DNA of 64,000 nt from NCBI GenBank assembly GCA_003573975.1, contig AP018533.1:186001-250000 (forward strand). The letters are read 5' to 3'. The notes under the pieces are model-generated. The model was given only the letters and a program-made list of their open reading frames with translations, was not told where the DNA came from and searched no databases. This document shows, one piece after another, positions 18,501 through 25,153 of the stretch (its first letter is position 1; each line of letters begins with the position of its first letter). Both the position numbers and the translations under genes were made by a program. Source of the stretch: Clostridiales bacterium CCNA10 (GTDB lineage: Bacteria; Bacillota; Clostridia; Oscillospirales; Oscillospiraceae).

Positions 18501-21322
18501 AAACGGTCCTGTTCTTCTTCGGTATAGAACCGGTCCTCCTGAATAAGCTGGGCAAGCCTGCGCTGTACCTTCGGCCAGGGCAGCTGCGTTTCCTCCGGGC
18601 TGCCGGCACGGACAACGAACAGGCTGTTGCTGTTACTGCCGCCGTATTCCTGAGCCAGCCATGCGGCGGTATCTTTTTCTCTTGCGTGGTCTTTCATATA
18701 GCGGACAACAGCGTGTTTACTCTCGATATTGCCGTTCCATGCACAAAGGGCAGTATCAATATCTTCCTGAGAAAGAGGGCGCAGAAGCTCATGGAGCTTT
18801 GGATAGGTCTCGTCGATCACTTCCCGGTGTAAACGCTGACGGAACTCCGGCACATCCGAATAGAGTCGGATCAGCTCCATATCCTTAGAACCAAGAACTG
18901 CACGGCGCACAGCGGCATTACCCTCGATGACAGCATTTTCACGGTCAGAATGACCGCAGGCATTGCGATATGCGGTATCCTCGGAAATGGCGGCAGTCAC
19001 CACAGGCTTATACTGCTCAAACTGCTCCCCAAGGGTAGGCTTTGGTGTTTCTTCATCCATCTCCGGCTGCTGGGCTTGAATGGCATCTTCTTCGGCCAGT
19101 TCCTGTTCAGACTGGATCTTGTCATACTGTGCCTGTTCCTGTTCGGTAAGATAGCGGTCTTTCTGGACAAGTGAGGTAATGCGCTTGGCAACCTTTTCCC
19201 AGTTCAAGTGAACATCCGGGCAGTCCTGCTTTTTATAGTGCAGTCCTTTCCCATCGTGATCTTCGCCGCTGTGTGTTGCGCCGGACAGGGCATGAGAGCG
19301 TCCGCCAATGCCATACTCGTCTTTGAGGAATCTCACTTTCTCCTTATCCGTATGGTTTGCCATGAAGAACGCATAGATACGGCCTTTTCCTCCGGCGAAA
19401 CTGCTGCCGCTGGTCATAGCGGCGTCGATCTCATCCTCGGTAATGAAGTGCTGAACGGTTGGCACTTGGGAAAGGTCTGAAGAAAAGGTCCTGCGGGGCA
19501 GGTCAAGGTCCTTCAGGTTCTCCCAGATCTCCCTTGGTCTGTGATAGTGAAAACGCAACAGGTCACGGTCCTGCTGATAGGCAGTCCAGAAGGCGGCGTA
19601 TTCTTCCTTGAGGGTCTGGCGGAAAGCCGTGTCACTCAGCTGCTCCGCCAGGCGGCGAGTCTCCTCCGGGAAACCATTGCCTTTGATTTCTGACAGGCAG
19701 GACAAATATCCGGCTTCTCTGGCACCCTCACTGAGATCGTGATACAGATACCAGAGCTTTTCTGCAAGGAGGGAGCGTTCATAGCCTGCCACTTCTGCAA
19801 GCTCCACATTGGAGGCAAACTGGCCGCTCTCCAAAAGCTCCCCGATACGCTCTGCGGCGCTCTCCCAGGAAATGACCTGGGCAGACCTGTCATAACGGAC
19901 AGACTTCCCATGTGAAAGATGGATACCATCCTCGGCATACCATGCGCTCACACTGCCAAGGCCATTGCCGCCGTGGTACAGCGTTTTCAGTATCTCGGCA
20001 ATCTCAGCGGTGGTTTTCTGCTTTTCAAAGGCTGCAACCACACGCTCCCTTTGACGGTCTGTATTGCCGCCCAAACGCAGCACATGGTCGATGTCATTTT
20101 GTGCAAAAGAAAAAGCAGAGGATGTATGCGCTACATTCTCTGCTTCATCTATGGATTGGATCTGTTCCGCTTCGGAGAGGAACAGGTTTAGAGTCAGCTG
20201 TTGATAAGCTCCGCCATCAGGATTTCCTCGGCCTGAGCTTTGCAGGTGTTCATCAGCCCCACCCACTTCATGGGATCGCTGGCTTTCAGTTCCTCGGTGG
20301 CTCCCGCTTCCTTCGCCAGCTGGGGCATCATCTGCTCCAGTCTGCTCTGGGCGGTCTCGTCGATCTCCAGAAGGTGCGGGTACAACTTCTCGCTCAGCAG
20401 CATCTGGTTGTAGAGGATGGGACGATGTTCCTTCAGGTAGGTTTTCCTCATCCTGCCGTACTTGCCCAGGGGTTTCTCCGGCTGCTGGCTCAGCTTCAGG
20501 TCGGGAATCAGATAGTCTCCGTTCTGGATATAGGTCATGGGATTGTTCATCTTGCTTGCTCCTTTCTTGGTTGGCTTCGCGCTCTGCATTTCGGACGGTG
20601 ACGCCGATCTGCCGCAGCACCTGCTGGTTAATCTGGCTGACCGCTGTTCCAAGCGCCCCGATGGTGGACGGGGTGTTAAAATCAAAGATCGCCATGAAAT
20701 CTTCGTGGTCGAAGTAGCGTTCCGGTTCCAGTCCACAGCGGGACATCAAAGCGTAAGTGATACTGACGGTGGCTGCTGCCTTGAACTGTACTCCGATGTT
20801 AAACTCATCATATTCCTCCAAAAAGGAACCGTCAACGATATAGAAGAAGTCCTGCTGATGCTCCGTCCAGTATTCCTCAGCCAGTTTTCCTGCTACCTCG
20901 GTGAGCTGTCCGGCAAGGTCATCACCGGAAACATCATAGGTGCGCTCAAGCATGGCCTGCACCGAATCCAAATGGCGCTCCTCCAGCTGCCACAGCCAGG
21001 GAGTGCGGGAATGTTCACGGGTTCCGGTATCGGAAATATCAAAAACATAGCGCAGGCGGGGTCTGTCCCCGGAATCGTCCACCAGAGCGATTCCCTTGGA
21101 GCCGCGCCTTACATACCGGCCCATCTTTTCATTCCACAAATCGTACTCTGCACAGGCGGTAGCGTCCGGGCGCTGGGCGTAGATCATCAGCTGCTCATGG
21201 AACGGGTACTTGTAAAGTCGGGCTGCCGTAGTAAGGAACCCTGCCCATTCCTTCCAGCTTCCAGTGAGTTGCGTTGCCACTTTCTCCGCCATCTGTGCAT
21301 ATAGTTCAGCTTTGGTTGGCAT
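12551..21322 (-). CDS. giant DNA methylase-helicase (SNF2/DEAD type) of the ICE
   Basis: 2923 residues from ATG 21322 (MPTKAELYAQMAEKVATQ), preceded by AAAGGAGGACAG. Visible parts in order: an ArdC-like N-terminal domain (to about 250), a Pro/Glu/Gly/Arg linker (about 257-376) that overlaps tnpV in another frame, several polyvalent-protein-type domains, an N6-adenine methyltransferase core (LEPSMGVGNFFGML near 1404, IGNVPFG near 1466), and a superfamily 2 helicase (HEVGAGKT near 2079, VDEAHNY near 2241, QRKGRIERQGNQN near 2602). Such proteins are the longest gene of Tn1549-like ICEs and probably protect or process transferred DNA. IGNVPFG replaces the usual NPPY-type catalytic motif, so methylation activity is uncertain. 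Confidence 0.9.
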   Translation of the reverse strand: MPTKAELYAQMAEKVATQLTGSWKEWAGFLTTAARLYKYPFHEQLMIYAQRPDATACAEYDLWNEKMGRYVRRGSKGIALVDDSGDRPRLRYVFDISDTGTREHSRTPWLWQLEERHLDSVQAMLERTYDVSGDDLAGQLTEVAGKLAEEYWTEHQQDFFYIVDGSFLEEYDEFNIGVQFKAAATVSITYALMSRCGLEPERYFDHEDFMAIFDFNTPSTIGALGTAVSQINQQVLRQIGVTVRNAEREANQERSKQDEQSHDLYPERRLSDSRPEAEPAAGETPGQVRQDEENLPEGTSSHPLQPDAAEREVVPAPSGDRRDRPEQTGADDAPAGEGSGSHRGTESQRSHEVGGADEHLQSSGRGNPDGGAYQQLTLNLFLSEAEQIQSIDEAENVAHTSSAFSFAQNDIDHVLRLGGNTDRQRERVVAAFEKQKTTAEIAEILKTLYHGGNGLGSVSAWYAEDGIHLSHGKSVRYDRSAQVISWESAAERIGELLESGQFASNVELAEVAGYERSLLAEKLWYLYHDLSEGAREAGYLSCLSEIKGNGFPEETRRLAEQLSDTAFRQTLKEEYAAFWTAYQQDRDLLRFHYHRPREIWENLKDLDLPRRTFSSDLSQVPTVQHFITEDEIDAAMTSGSSFAGGKGRIYAFFMANHTDKEKVRFLKDEYGIGGRSHALSGATHSGEDHDGKGLHYKKQDCPDVHLNWEKVAKRITSLVQKDRYLTEQEQAQYDKIQSEQELAEEDAIQAQQPEMDEETPKPTLGEQFEQYKPVVTAAISEDTAYRNACGHSDRENAVIEGNAAVRRAVLGSKDMELIRLYSDVPEFRQRLHREVIDETYPKLHELLRPLSQEDIDTALCAWNGNIESKHAVVRYMKDHAREKDTAAWLAQEYGGSNSNSLFVVRAGSPEETQLPWPKVQRRLAQLIQEDRFYTEEEQDRFDDIDPIAIREALEERGIVNGQVADPEKLDNAPFIQQVMSDAETEQTSEVSISDEEYDAVRRPIPQRTSYEPAAPVYAVGDTVYIEDDAYQITELREDTVQLLPTGMVYPIYRAERKEQFEQLLRADRRNAYYTEFLPTDPDKADQDLRDVLAHGLMDEADKKQISTLLQSGRSNSEIAYWLSRAYSGEIETLNLETGDIADYRTTAQGIELEVMDAEEKRLAMLYFRWDEVAPLLRGMYARQQDGFGQEQPQSATESPTFHSETMAVYPGDKNNLPYDVVVERLHIEEPEPPAPVTESEKTFEEVLDEHPISIQVNGQWQTFPNAKAAEEASYEEYKDNLRRTAENFRITDDHLGEGGPKAKFQANVKAIRLLKELEAAGQQASPEQQEVLSRYVGWGGLSDAFDPEKPAWALEYAQLKELLTPEEYAAARSSTLNAHYTSPTVIQAIYEAVDRMGFETGNILEPSMGVGNFFGMLPEKMRNSHLYGVELDPVSGRIAKQLYPKADITVGGFETTDRRDFFDLAIGNVPFGQYQVNDKAYNKLNFSIHNYFFAKALDQVRPGGVIAFVTSRYTMDAKDSTVRRYLAQRAELLGAIRLPNDAFKKNAGAEVVSDIIFLQKRDRPLDIVPEWTQTGQTEDGFAINRYFIDHPEMVLGRQEPVSTAHGMDYTVNPIEGLELSDQLHDAVKYIHGTYQEAELPELGEGEAIDTSIPADPNVKNYSYAIVDGQVYYRENSRMVRPDLNATAEARVKGLVGLRDCVQELIDLQMDAAVPDSTITQKQAELNSLYDSFSAKYGLINDRANRLAYADDSSYYLLCALEVIDEDGKLERKADMFTKRTIKPHQAVATVDTASEALAVSISEKACVDMSYMSRLTGKTKEALAGELQGVIFRVPGQLEQDGTPHYVTADEYLSGNVRRKLRQAQRAAQQDPSFAVNVEALNAAQPKDLDASEIEVRLGATWIDKEYIQQFMYETFNTPFYLQRSIEVNYSSFTAEWQIKGKSSVSYNDVAAYTTYGTSRANAYKILEDSLNLRDVRIYDTIEDADGKERRVLNAKETTLAAQKQQAIREAFRDWIWRDPERRQTLVSQYNEEMNSTRPREYDGSHITFGGMNPAITLREHQKSAIAHVLYGGNTLLAHEVGAGKTFEMVAAAMEAKRLGLCQKSLFVVPNHLTEQWASEFLRLYPSANILVTTKKDFETHNRKKFCARIATGDYDAIIMGHSQFERIPISRERQERLLYEQIDEITEGIAEVQASGGERFTVKQLERTRKSLEARLEKLQAEGRKDDVVTFEQLGVDRLFVDEAHNYKNLFLYTKMRNVAGLSTSDAQKSSDMFAKCRYMDEITGNRGVIFATGTPVSNSMTELYTMQRYLQYERLQELNMTHFDCWASRFGETVTALELAPEGTGYRARTRFSKFFNLPELMNLFKEVADIKTADQLNLPTPEVEYHNIVAQPTEHQQEMVKALSERASLVHSGTVDPSQDNMLKITSDGRKLGLDQRIVNQMLPDEPGTKVNQCVDNIMQIWRDGKADKLTQLVFCDISTPQAKAPASKAAKTLDNPLLHALEGAVPLPEQEPVFTVYDDIRQKLIAQGMPADQIAFIHEANTEVRKKELFSKVRTGQVRVLLGSTAKMGAGTNVQDRLVALHDLDCPWRPGDLAQRKGRIERQGNQNPLVHVYRYVTEGTFDAYLWQTVENKQKFISQIMTSKSPVRSCDDVDETALSFAEIKALCAGDPRIKERMDLDVEVSRLKLMKADHQSKQYRLEDQLLKYFPEEIEKHKGFIKGFESDLEVLTAHPHPEDGFAGMEIRGDLLTDKENAGAALLDACKEVKTSDPVQIGNYRGYAMSVEFSAWKQEYTLLLKGQMTHRATLGTDPRGNLTRIDNALAQMPQRLESAKAQLDNLCQQQAAAKEEVGKPFLYEEELRCKNARLVELDTLLNIDGKGQAHTESVVAKSTRPSVLDNLKRPVQPRSTDKKPKQHEEVR
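20194..20550 (-). CDS. tnpV: TnpV-like protein nested out of frame inside the helicase gene
   Basis: 118 residues on the same strand as the helicase but in another frame, lying wholly inside it. MTYIQNGDYLIPDL, KPLGKYGRMRKTYLKEHR and DPMKWVGLMNTCKAQAEEI are typical of the TnpV family of Tn4451-type and other clostridial elements. AAAGGAG lies 8 bases before ATG 20550, so it looks translated. The overlapping part of the helicase is a low-complexity linker with no hydrophobic core, as expected if tnpV is the constrained frame. TnpV's function is unknown. Confidence 0.75.
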   Translation of the reverse strand: MNNPMTYIQNGDYLIPDLKLSQQPEKPLGKYGRMRKTYLKEHRPILYNQMLLSEKLYPHLLEIDETAQSRLEQMMPQLAKEAGATEELKASDPMKWVGLMNTCKAQAEEILMAELINS

Positions 21323-21399
21323 AGTGTTCTGTCCTCCTTTCAGTTTTGGGGTAAAAGGTGGGGTAGCATATTGCCACCCCATCCCTGCGACTATGGTGT

Positions 21400-21615
21400 T
21401 TACTGGTCAAAATCCGGGTACAACTCCAGTTCGGCAAACTCGGCATCACTCATGGCCTGGAGCTTGCCCAGTGCGCTGTCTGTCAACTCCCGCAGCTCGG
21501 TTTCCTCCGGGGCCAGTTCACCGCACATCTCAGTCAGAGCTTCGATCAGTCCGGTGCGGCTACCGGTATTGTAAATGCACATCAGGTTCATTTCCTCAAA
21601 AGTAAAGTTTCCCAT
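21400..21615 (-). CDS. TTRAP-like transposon-transfer assisting protein
   Basis: 71 residues from ATG 21615, 2 bases after the ArdC stop, with GGGAGAT as ribosome site. MGNFTFEEMNLMCIYNTGSR, then ELRELTDSALGKLQAMSDAE matches the small TTRAP family, conserved in conjugative transposons of Firmicutes. Acidic, helical, cytoplasmic. Sits between ArdC and the giant helicase, a constant position in this ICE family. Confidence 0.8.
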   Translation of the reverse strand: MGNFTFEEMNLMCIYNTGSRTGLIEALTEMCGELAPEETELRELTDSALGKLQAMSDAEFAELELYPDFDQ

Positions 21616-21616
21616 A

Positions 21617-24600
21617 TCAAATCTCCCTTTCCGCACTCTTTTTGGGCGCTGTCTTTTTGTGTTCTGCCTTGGGCTGGCTTTTCAGCTGCTCCATGACGGA
21701 CTTTTTCTTTTCCCGTTCCTCCCGATGGGCAGCGGCAGCCAAATCCATGAGGGAAATGGACTGACCGCTGCGGGCCTGCTGTTCCAGCTCTGCCACCGTA
21801 GGCTCTTTTGCGCCATTGTTGATGATACCGTCGATCATGCCGTAATCGTCCTCCACGGCCATCTCCACATTTTTCAGCGGATTTTCCGGCAGGAATCCGG
21901 GGATCTGGGTAAAACCAACACTGTCACAGTAATGACAGGATACCTTACCATCCTGCTTGATCGCAACGATGTCGCTGACACTCATAGAAGGACTGTGAAA
22001 ATCCGCCGGTTTTTGCAGATTAAACTGCTCATATAGTTTTTCCAGCTGCTCCGGTACCGTGCCAGACTCCCTCAGCGGAGCAGTGTAAATGAGATCATAA
22101 TTGCTACGGTCTATGGAAATGTCATGGGACTTTAGCCAGTCCAGATTCATAAAGCGCACATTCTGCGGATCGTCACGGCTCACCTGATAGATGGCAAAGC
22201 AATCTCTGTTCTGAGCAAGAAATGCCTGTTCCCGTTCCTGCTGATGTTCCTGGCGCTCCATGACCTTTTCGTGGAACTGAGGGCTTTTCTCCCATTCCTC
22301 ACGGTCCACACCGAAAATGCCGCCATGATCCATGATTTCCTGCGAGTCAAATACCATACTCTCCGTATTGTCCTCATGCAGCACATAGACAGTCAAACCA
22401 GCGGCATCCAGTTCCAGCGCCCGTTCTCTGGTGACAGGGAGCATCCCATCATAGAAGTAGCCGTATTCCTGCATATCCGGTGTGGATACCTGCTCATCAG
22501 GCATAGGGTATTCATCCAGCGCCTGCTCTTGTGCTTCCGGCAGCTGAGAAGAAGCAGCCATCTGACTGGCCTCTGCCTGCATCTGCTGGTAGGCAGCTTC
22601 CTGCAAGGTCTCAATCATGGACAACGGTGCGTATTTTACCGAGTCTCTGCCCAAATCGTTGTCATCACAAATCTGGAGAACTGCCTTCATGCGGGAAATC
22701 TCCGGCATATCCAGCTGACCACCATCCAACTCTTTCATGGACGCGGCATCGTAAAGAGTGTAGTCCCATCCGCTGTCACAAGGTTGGATATGAAGATAGG
22801 TAGTATCGTTGATCAGAAACAAAGCCTCCTGCTGGTTGGCATCCGCCCCCAGTACCTCCATTTCCGGCATGGCCGCAGCCAGTTCCTTTACCGCTTTCTG
22901 TACCAGCGGATTGTCACGGTAATAGTCGATTGCCTGAATAGTGTCCAGGTCAATGGTCTGCCCGGTCAAAATCGGAAACGGTCCTTCATAGTCGCTTCCG
23001 TCTTTCAGCTCAAAGCCAATCCCTTTGACCCCGTTCATTCGCTCTGCCGGAATTTCCTGATAGATGCGGACCGCCTCCTCCAAAGACAGGTTATCGTGAT
23101 ATTCTCCAAGGTTTGGAAACTCCATGCACTCTGCTACATAGTAGGTTAGATTGCCGGTCGGCTGCTCTATCGGGGCGGTTTCCGGCTCTGCCTTTGCATG
23201 GGGATCAATCCCACGCTCTTTGCATATTTCCTTATAGTGGCGCTCAATGTCAGAGATCAAAGTGCCAGAGGTCTTATTGATGGTCTCCAAACTGGCTCTC
23301 AGCTCTTTCAGCTCCTTGCCCTGACTCCAGCTTGCAATATAGCCGAAGCTGTTTTCTCCGGTCTCGATGCCAAAATATTTGCAGACTGCGTAGGAGATGC
23401 TTTCAGCCTCCACTTCCTCCGTGTGGCGATTTTTGATTGCCTGTTTTTCTGTGGTTGGATCTTCCTCAACTGCAAGACGCCATTCAAACTGATTTTCGTC
23501 CACATAGCGCCAATCCATATCAGAAGCAAACTGTTCAGCTTCTTTTTCTGTGTCAAAATCCAGCTTGAAATCATGCTTGGTTCCACCTTCACTCTCCTGC
23601 ACAACCTTCCATGACGGTAGCATTTCATATTTTTTAGGGTCATGGAGCTTGCTGTGGGCAATCTCATGAACCGTGGCCGAAACCGTCTGCACCTCGCTCA
23701 TGCCTTGGCGAATGGCGATTTTCTGATGATCGGCAGAAAAATAGCCGTCCGTATCGGCGGCCATTGCTTCAAAAGTGATCGGCACCGGCGCACTGCGGCG
23801 CAGAGCCTCCATGAATGCCTCATAATTTGGCACATTGCCGGAAAGGGAGGAAGCAAGCTCCGGCAAAGGTTTCCCGTCGGTCTGGCTCACATCAAAGACC
23901 TTGACCGGACGAAACATGGGGATTTCGATTTCTTTTTCCTCTGTGACGATCTTTCCGTCTTTATCCAGAATCGGAGCCTTGGTATCCGGGTCCAGCTTCT
24001 GCTCCTCGATTTTCTTCTTATACGGTGTGGGGGCGATGATGGTAATGCCATGCTCGCCCTTTTTTACATGACGCTCAAACTGGTCTTTCCACTTATTGTA
24101 TCCGGCTACCAATGTAGCGTCCGGCTTCTGCATATAGATGAGCATGGTGTTGTTTACCGAATAGCGGTGGAAGCGGGACATGACGGACAGATAGCGCATA
24201 TACTTTTCACTCTCAAACAGTTCTTTGATCCCCTGCTCGATGCCATCTGTGATTTCCCTTAGCCGCTCTCGGTTGGTGGGTTTGTTCTCAGCCATGATTT
24301 TCAATCTCCTTTCCAAGTGTGTGATTTCTGCTGTGTGTTCTGCAATCCATGCCTTTTGTTCTTCTTCACTTTCATAAAGAAAAAGGTCCAACAGGTACTC
24401 TACATAGGTTTTTTTCTGGATTGCTTCCACAAAACGGGGGTGCGGTTCTTCCTCCGGTGTCCGGGGAGAATTGTCGGCCTCCCATTTTTTCAGCAGATAG
24501 TAGTAATCGGACAGTACGCGATAACACCGCTGCCGGTCCTCCCGAAATTTCTGTGCCTCGTTTTTCTGCCGGACATACCTCCTGCGGGGAGGGGCCTGAC

Positions 24601-24868
24601 TGTCATAGATCAGGCCAAAGTCCTGTGCCAGTTTCTCCGCCGCTTCTTTTGAGGAAAGGTCAAAGAGCTTTGCGGTAAAGTCGATCACATCCCCATCTTC
24701 ACCGCAGCCAAAGCAGTGGAACCGCTGGTCTACCTTCATGCTTGGGTTCTTATCATCGTGAAAGGGACAGCAGGCCATGCCATTTCGTTTGACCTCGATC
24801 CCATAAAACGCTGCCGCATCTCTGGTGCTGACCGACTGCTTGACTGCTTCAAATACATTCTCTGTCAT
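21617..24868 (-). CDS. CHC2 zinc-finger fused to ArdC-like antirestriction/YodL/DUF4316 protein
   Basis: 1083 residues. Residues 33-57 form a DnaG-type CHC2 zinc finger (CCPFHDD, then FHCFGCG). From residue 192 the protein is ArdC-like (YMRYLSVMSRFHRYSVNNTM, GITIIAPTPYKKK) with a zinc-peptidase motif VHEIAHSKLH near 400, a YodL/LPD-type region (LGEYHDNLSLEEAVRIYQEI near 600) and a DUF4316 C-terminus (EDDYGMIDGIINNG). Related ICEs usually encode the CHC2 and ArdC parts as two genes. Here they are in frame, yet AAGGAG and ATG 24295 remain at the joint, so an 892-residue ArdC form may also be made. Likely single-strand protection after transfer. Confidence 0.8.
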   Translation of the reverse strand: MTENVFEAVKQSVSTRDAAAFYGIEVKRNGMACCPFHDDKNPSMKVDQRFHCFGCGEDGDVIDFTAKLFDLSSKEAAEKLAQDFGLIYDSQAPPRRRYVRQKNEAQKFREDRQRCYRVLSDYYYLLKKWEADNSPRTPEEEPHPRFVEAIQKKTYVEYLLDLFLYESEEEQKAWIAEHTAEITHLERRLKIMAENKPTNRERLREITDGIEQGIKELFESEKYMRYLSVMSRFHRYSVNNTMLIYMQKPDATLVAGYNKWKDQFERHVKKGEHGITIIAPTPYKKKIEEQKLDPDTKAPILDKDGKIVTEEKEIEIPMFRPVKVFDVSQTDGKPLPELASSLSGNVPNYEAFMEALRRSAPVPITFEAMAADTDGYFSADHQKIAIRQGMSEVQTVSATVHEIAHSKLHDPKKYEMLPSWKVVQESEGGTKHDFKLDFDTEKEAEQFASDMDWRYVDENQFEWRLAVEEDPTTEKQAIKNRHTEEVEAESISYAVCKYFGIETGENSFGYIASWSQGKELKELRASLETINKTSGTLISDIERHYKEICKERGIDPHAKAEPETAPIEQPTGNLTYYVAECMEFPNLGEYHDNLSLEEAVRIYQEIPAERMNGVKGIGFELKDGSDYEGPFPILTGQTIDLDTIQAIDYYRDNPLVQKAVKELAAAMPEMEVLGADANQQEALFLINDTTYLHIQPCDSGWDYTLYDAASMKELDGGQLDMPEISRMKAVLQICDDNDLGRDSVKYAPLSMIETLQEAAYQQMQAEASQMAASSQLPEAQEQALDEYPMPDEQVSTPDMQEYGYFYDGMLPVTRERALELDAAGLTVYVLHEDNTESMVFDSQEIMDHGGIFGVDREEWEKSPQFHEKVMERQEHQQEREQAFLAQNRDCFAIYQVSRDDPQNVRFMNLDWLKSHDISIDRSNYDLIYTAPLRESGTVPEQLEKLYEQFNLQKPADFHSPSMSVSDIVAIKQDGKVSCHYCDSVGFTQIPGFLPENPLKNVEMAVEDDYGMIDGIINNGAKEPTVAELEQQARSGQSISLMDLAAAAHREEREKKKSVMEQLKSQPKAEHKKTAPKKSAEREI

Positions 24869-24874
24869 GTGCCT

Positions 24875-25153
24875 TTAACTGCCGGACTTTCGCATAGGAG
24901 GCTGGTATCCGGCAGCTTTCGCACGCTCACTGGCGGCTTTGCGGCGTTCTGCGCTATATGGCTCCCGGACTGATACACACCGCTTGGGGACGATAAAGTT
25001 ATGGGCGTCCTTTCGGGTGATCTGGTCGGGGTGCTTTTTTGCCAGCAGTTCCAGCTTCTCCATCAGACGGGGATCGTGGGTATGGACCTCAGCCATTGGT
25101 TCTGCCTGGTTATAGAGGAGAATGGTTTCCCGTTCCACTAAAGAGAGCTTCAT
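24875..25153 (-). CDS. conserved small ICE protein
   Basis: 92 residues, starting with an ATGA overlap on topB. HTHDPRLMEKLELLAKKHPD followed by a basic tail (PYSAERRKAASERAKAAGYQ) recurs in Tn1549-like ICEs and some phages at this position. No named domain known to me. Probably cytoplasmic and nucleic-acid related, judged only from its charge and neighbours. Confidence 0.65.
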   Translation of the reverse strand: MKLSLVERETILLYNQAEPMAEVHTHDPRLMEKLELLAKKHPDQITRKDAHNFIVPKRCVSVREPYSAERRKAASERAKAAGYQPPMRKSGS

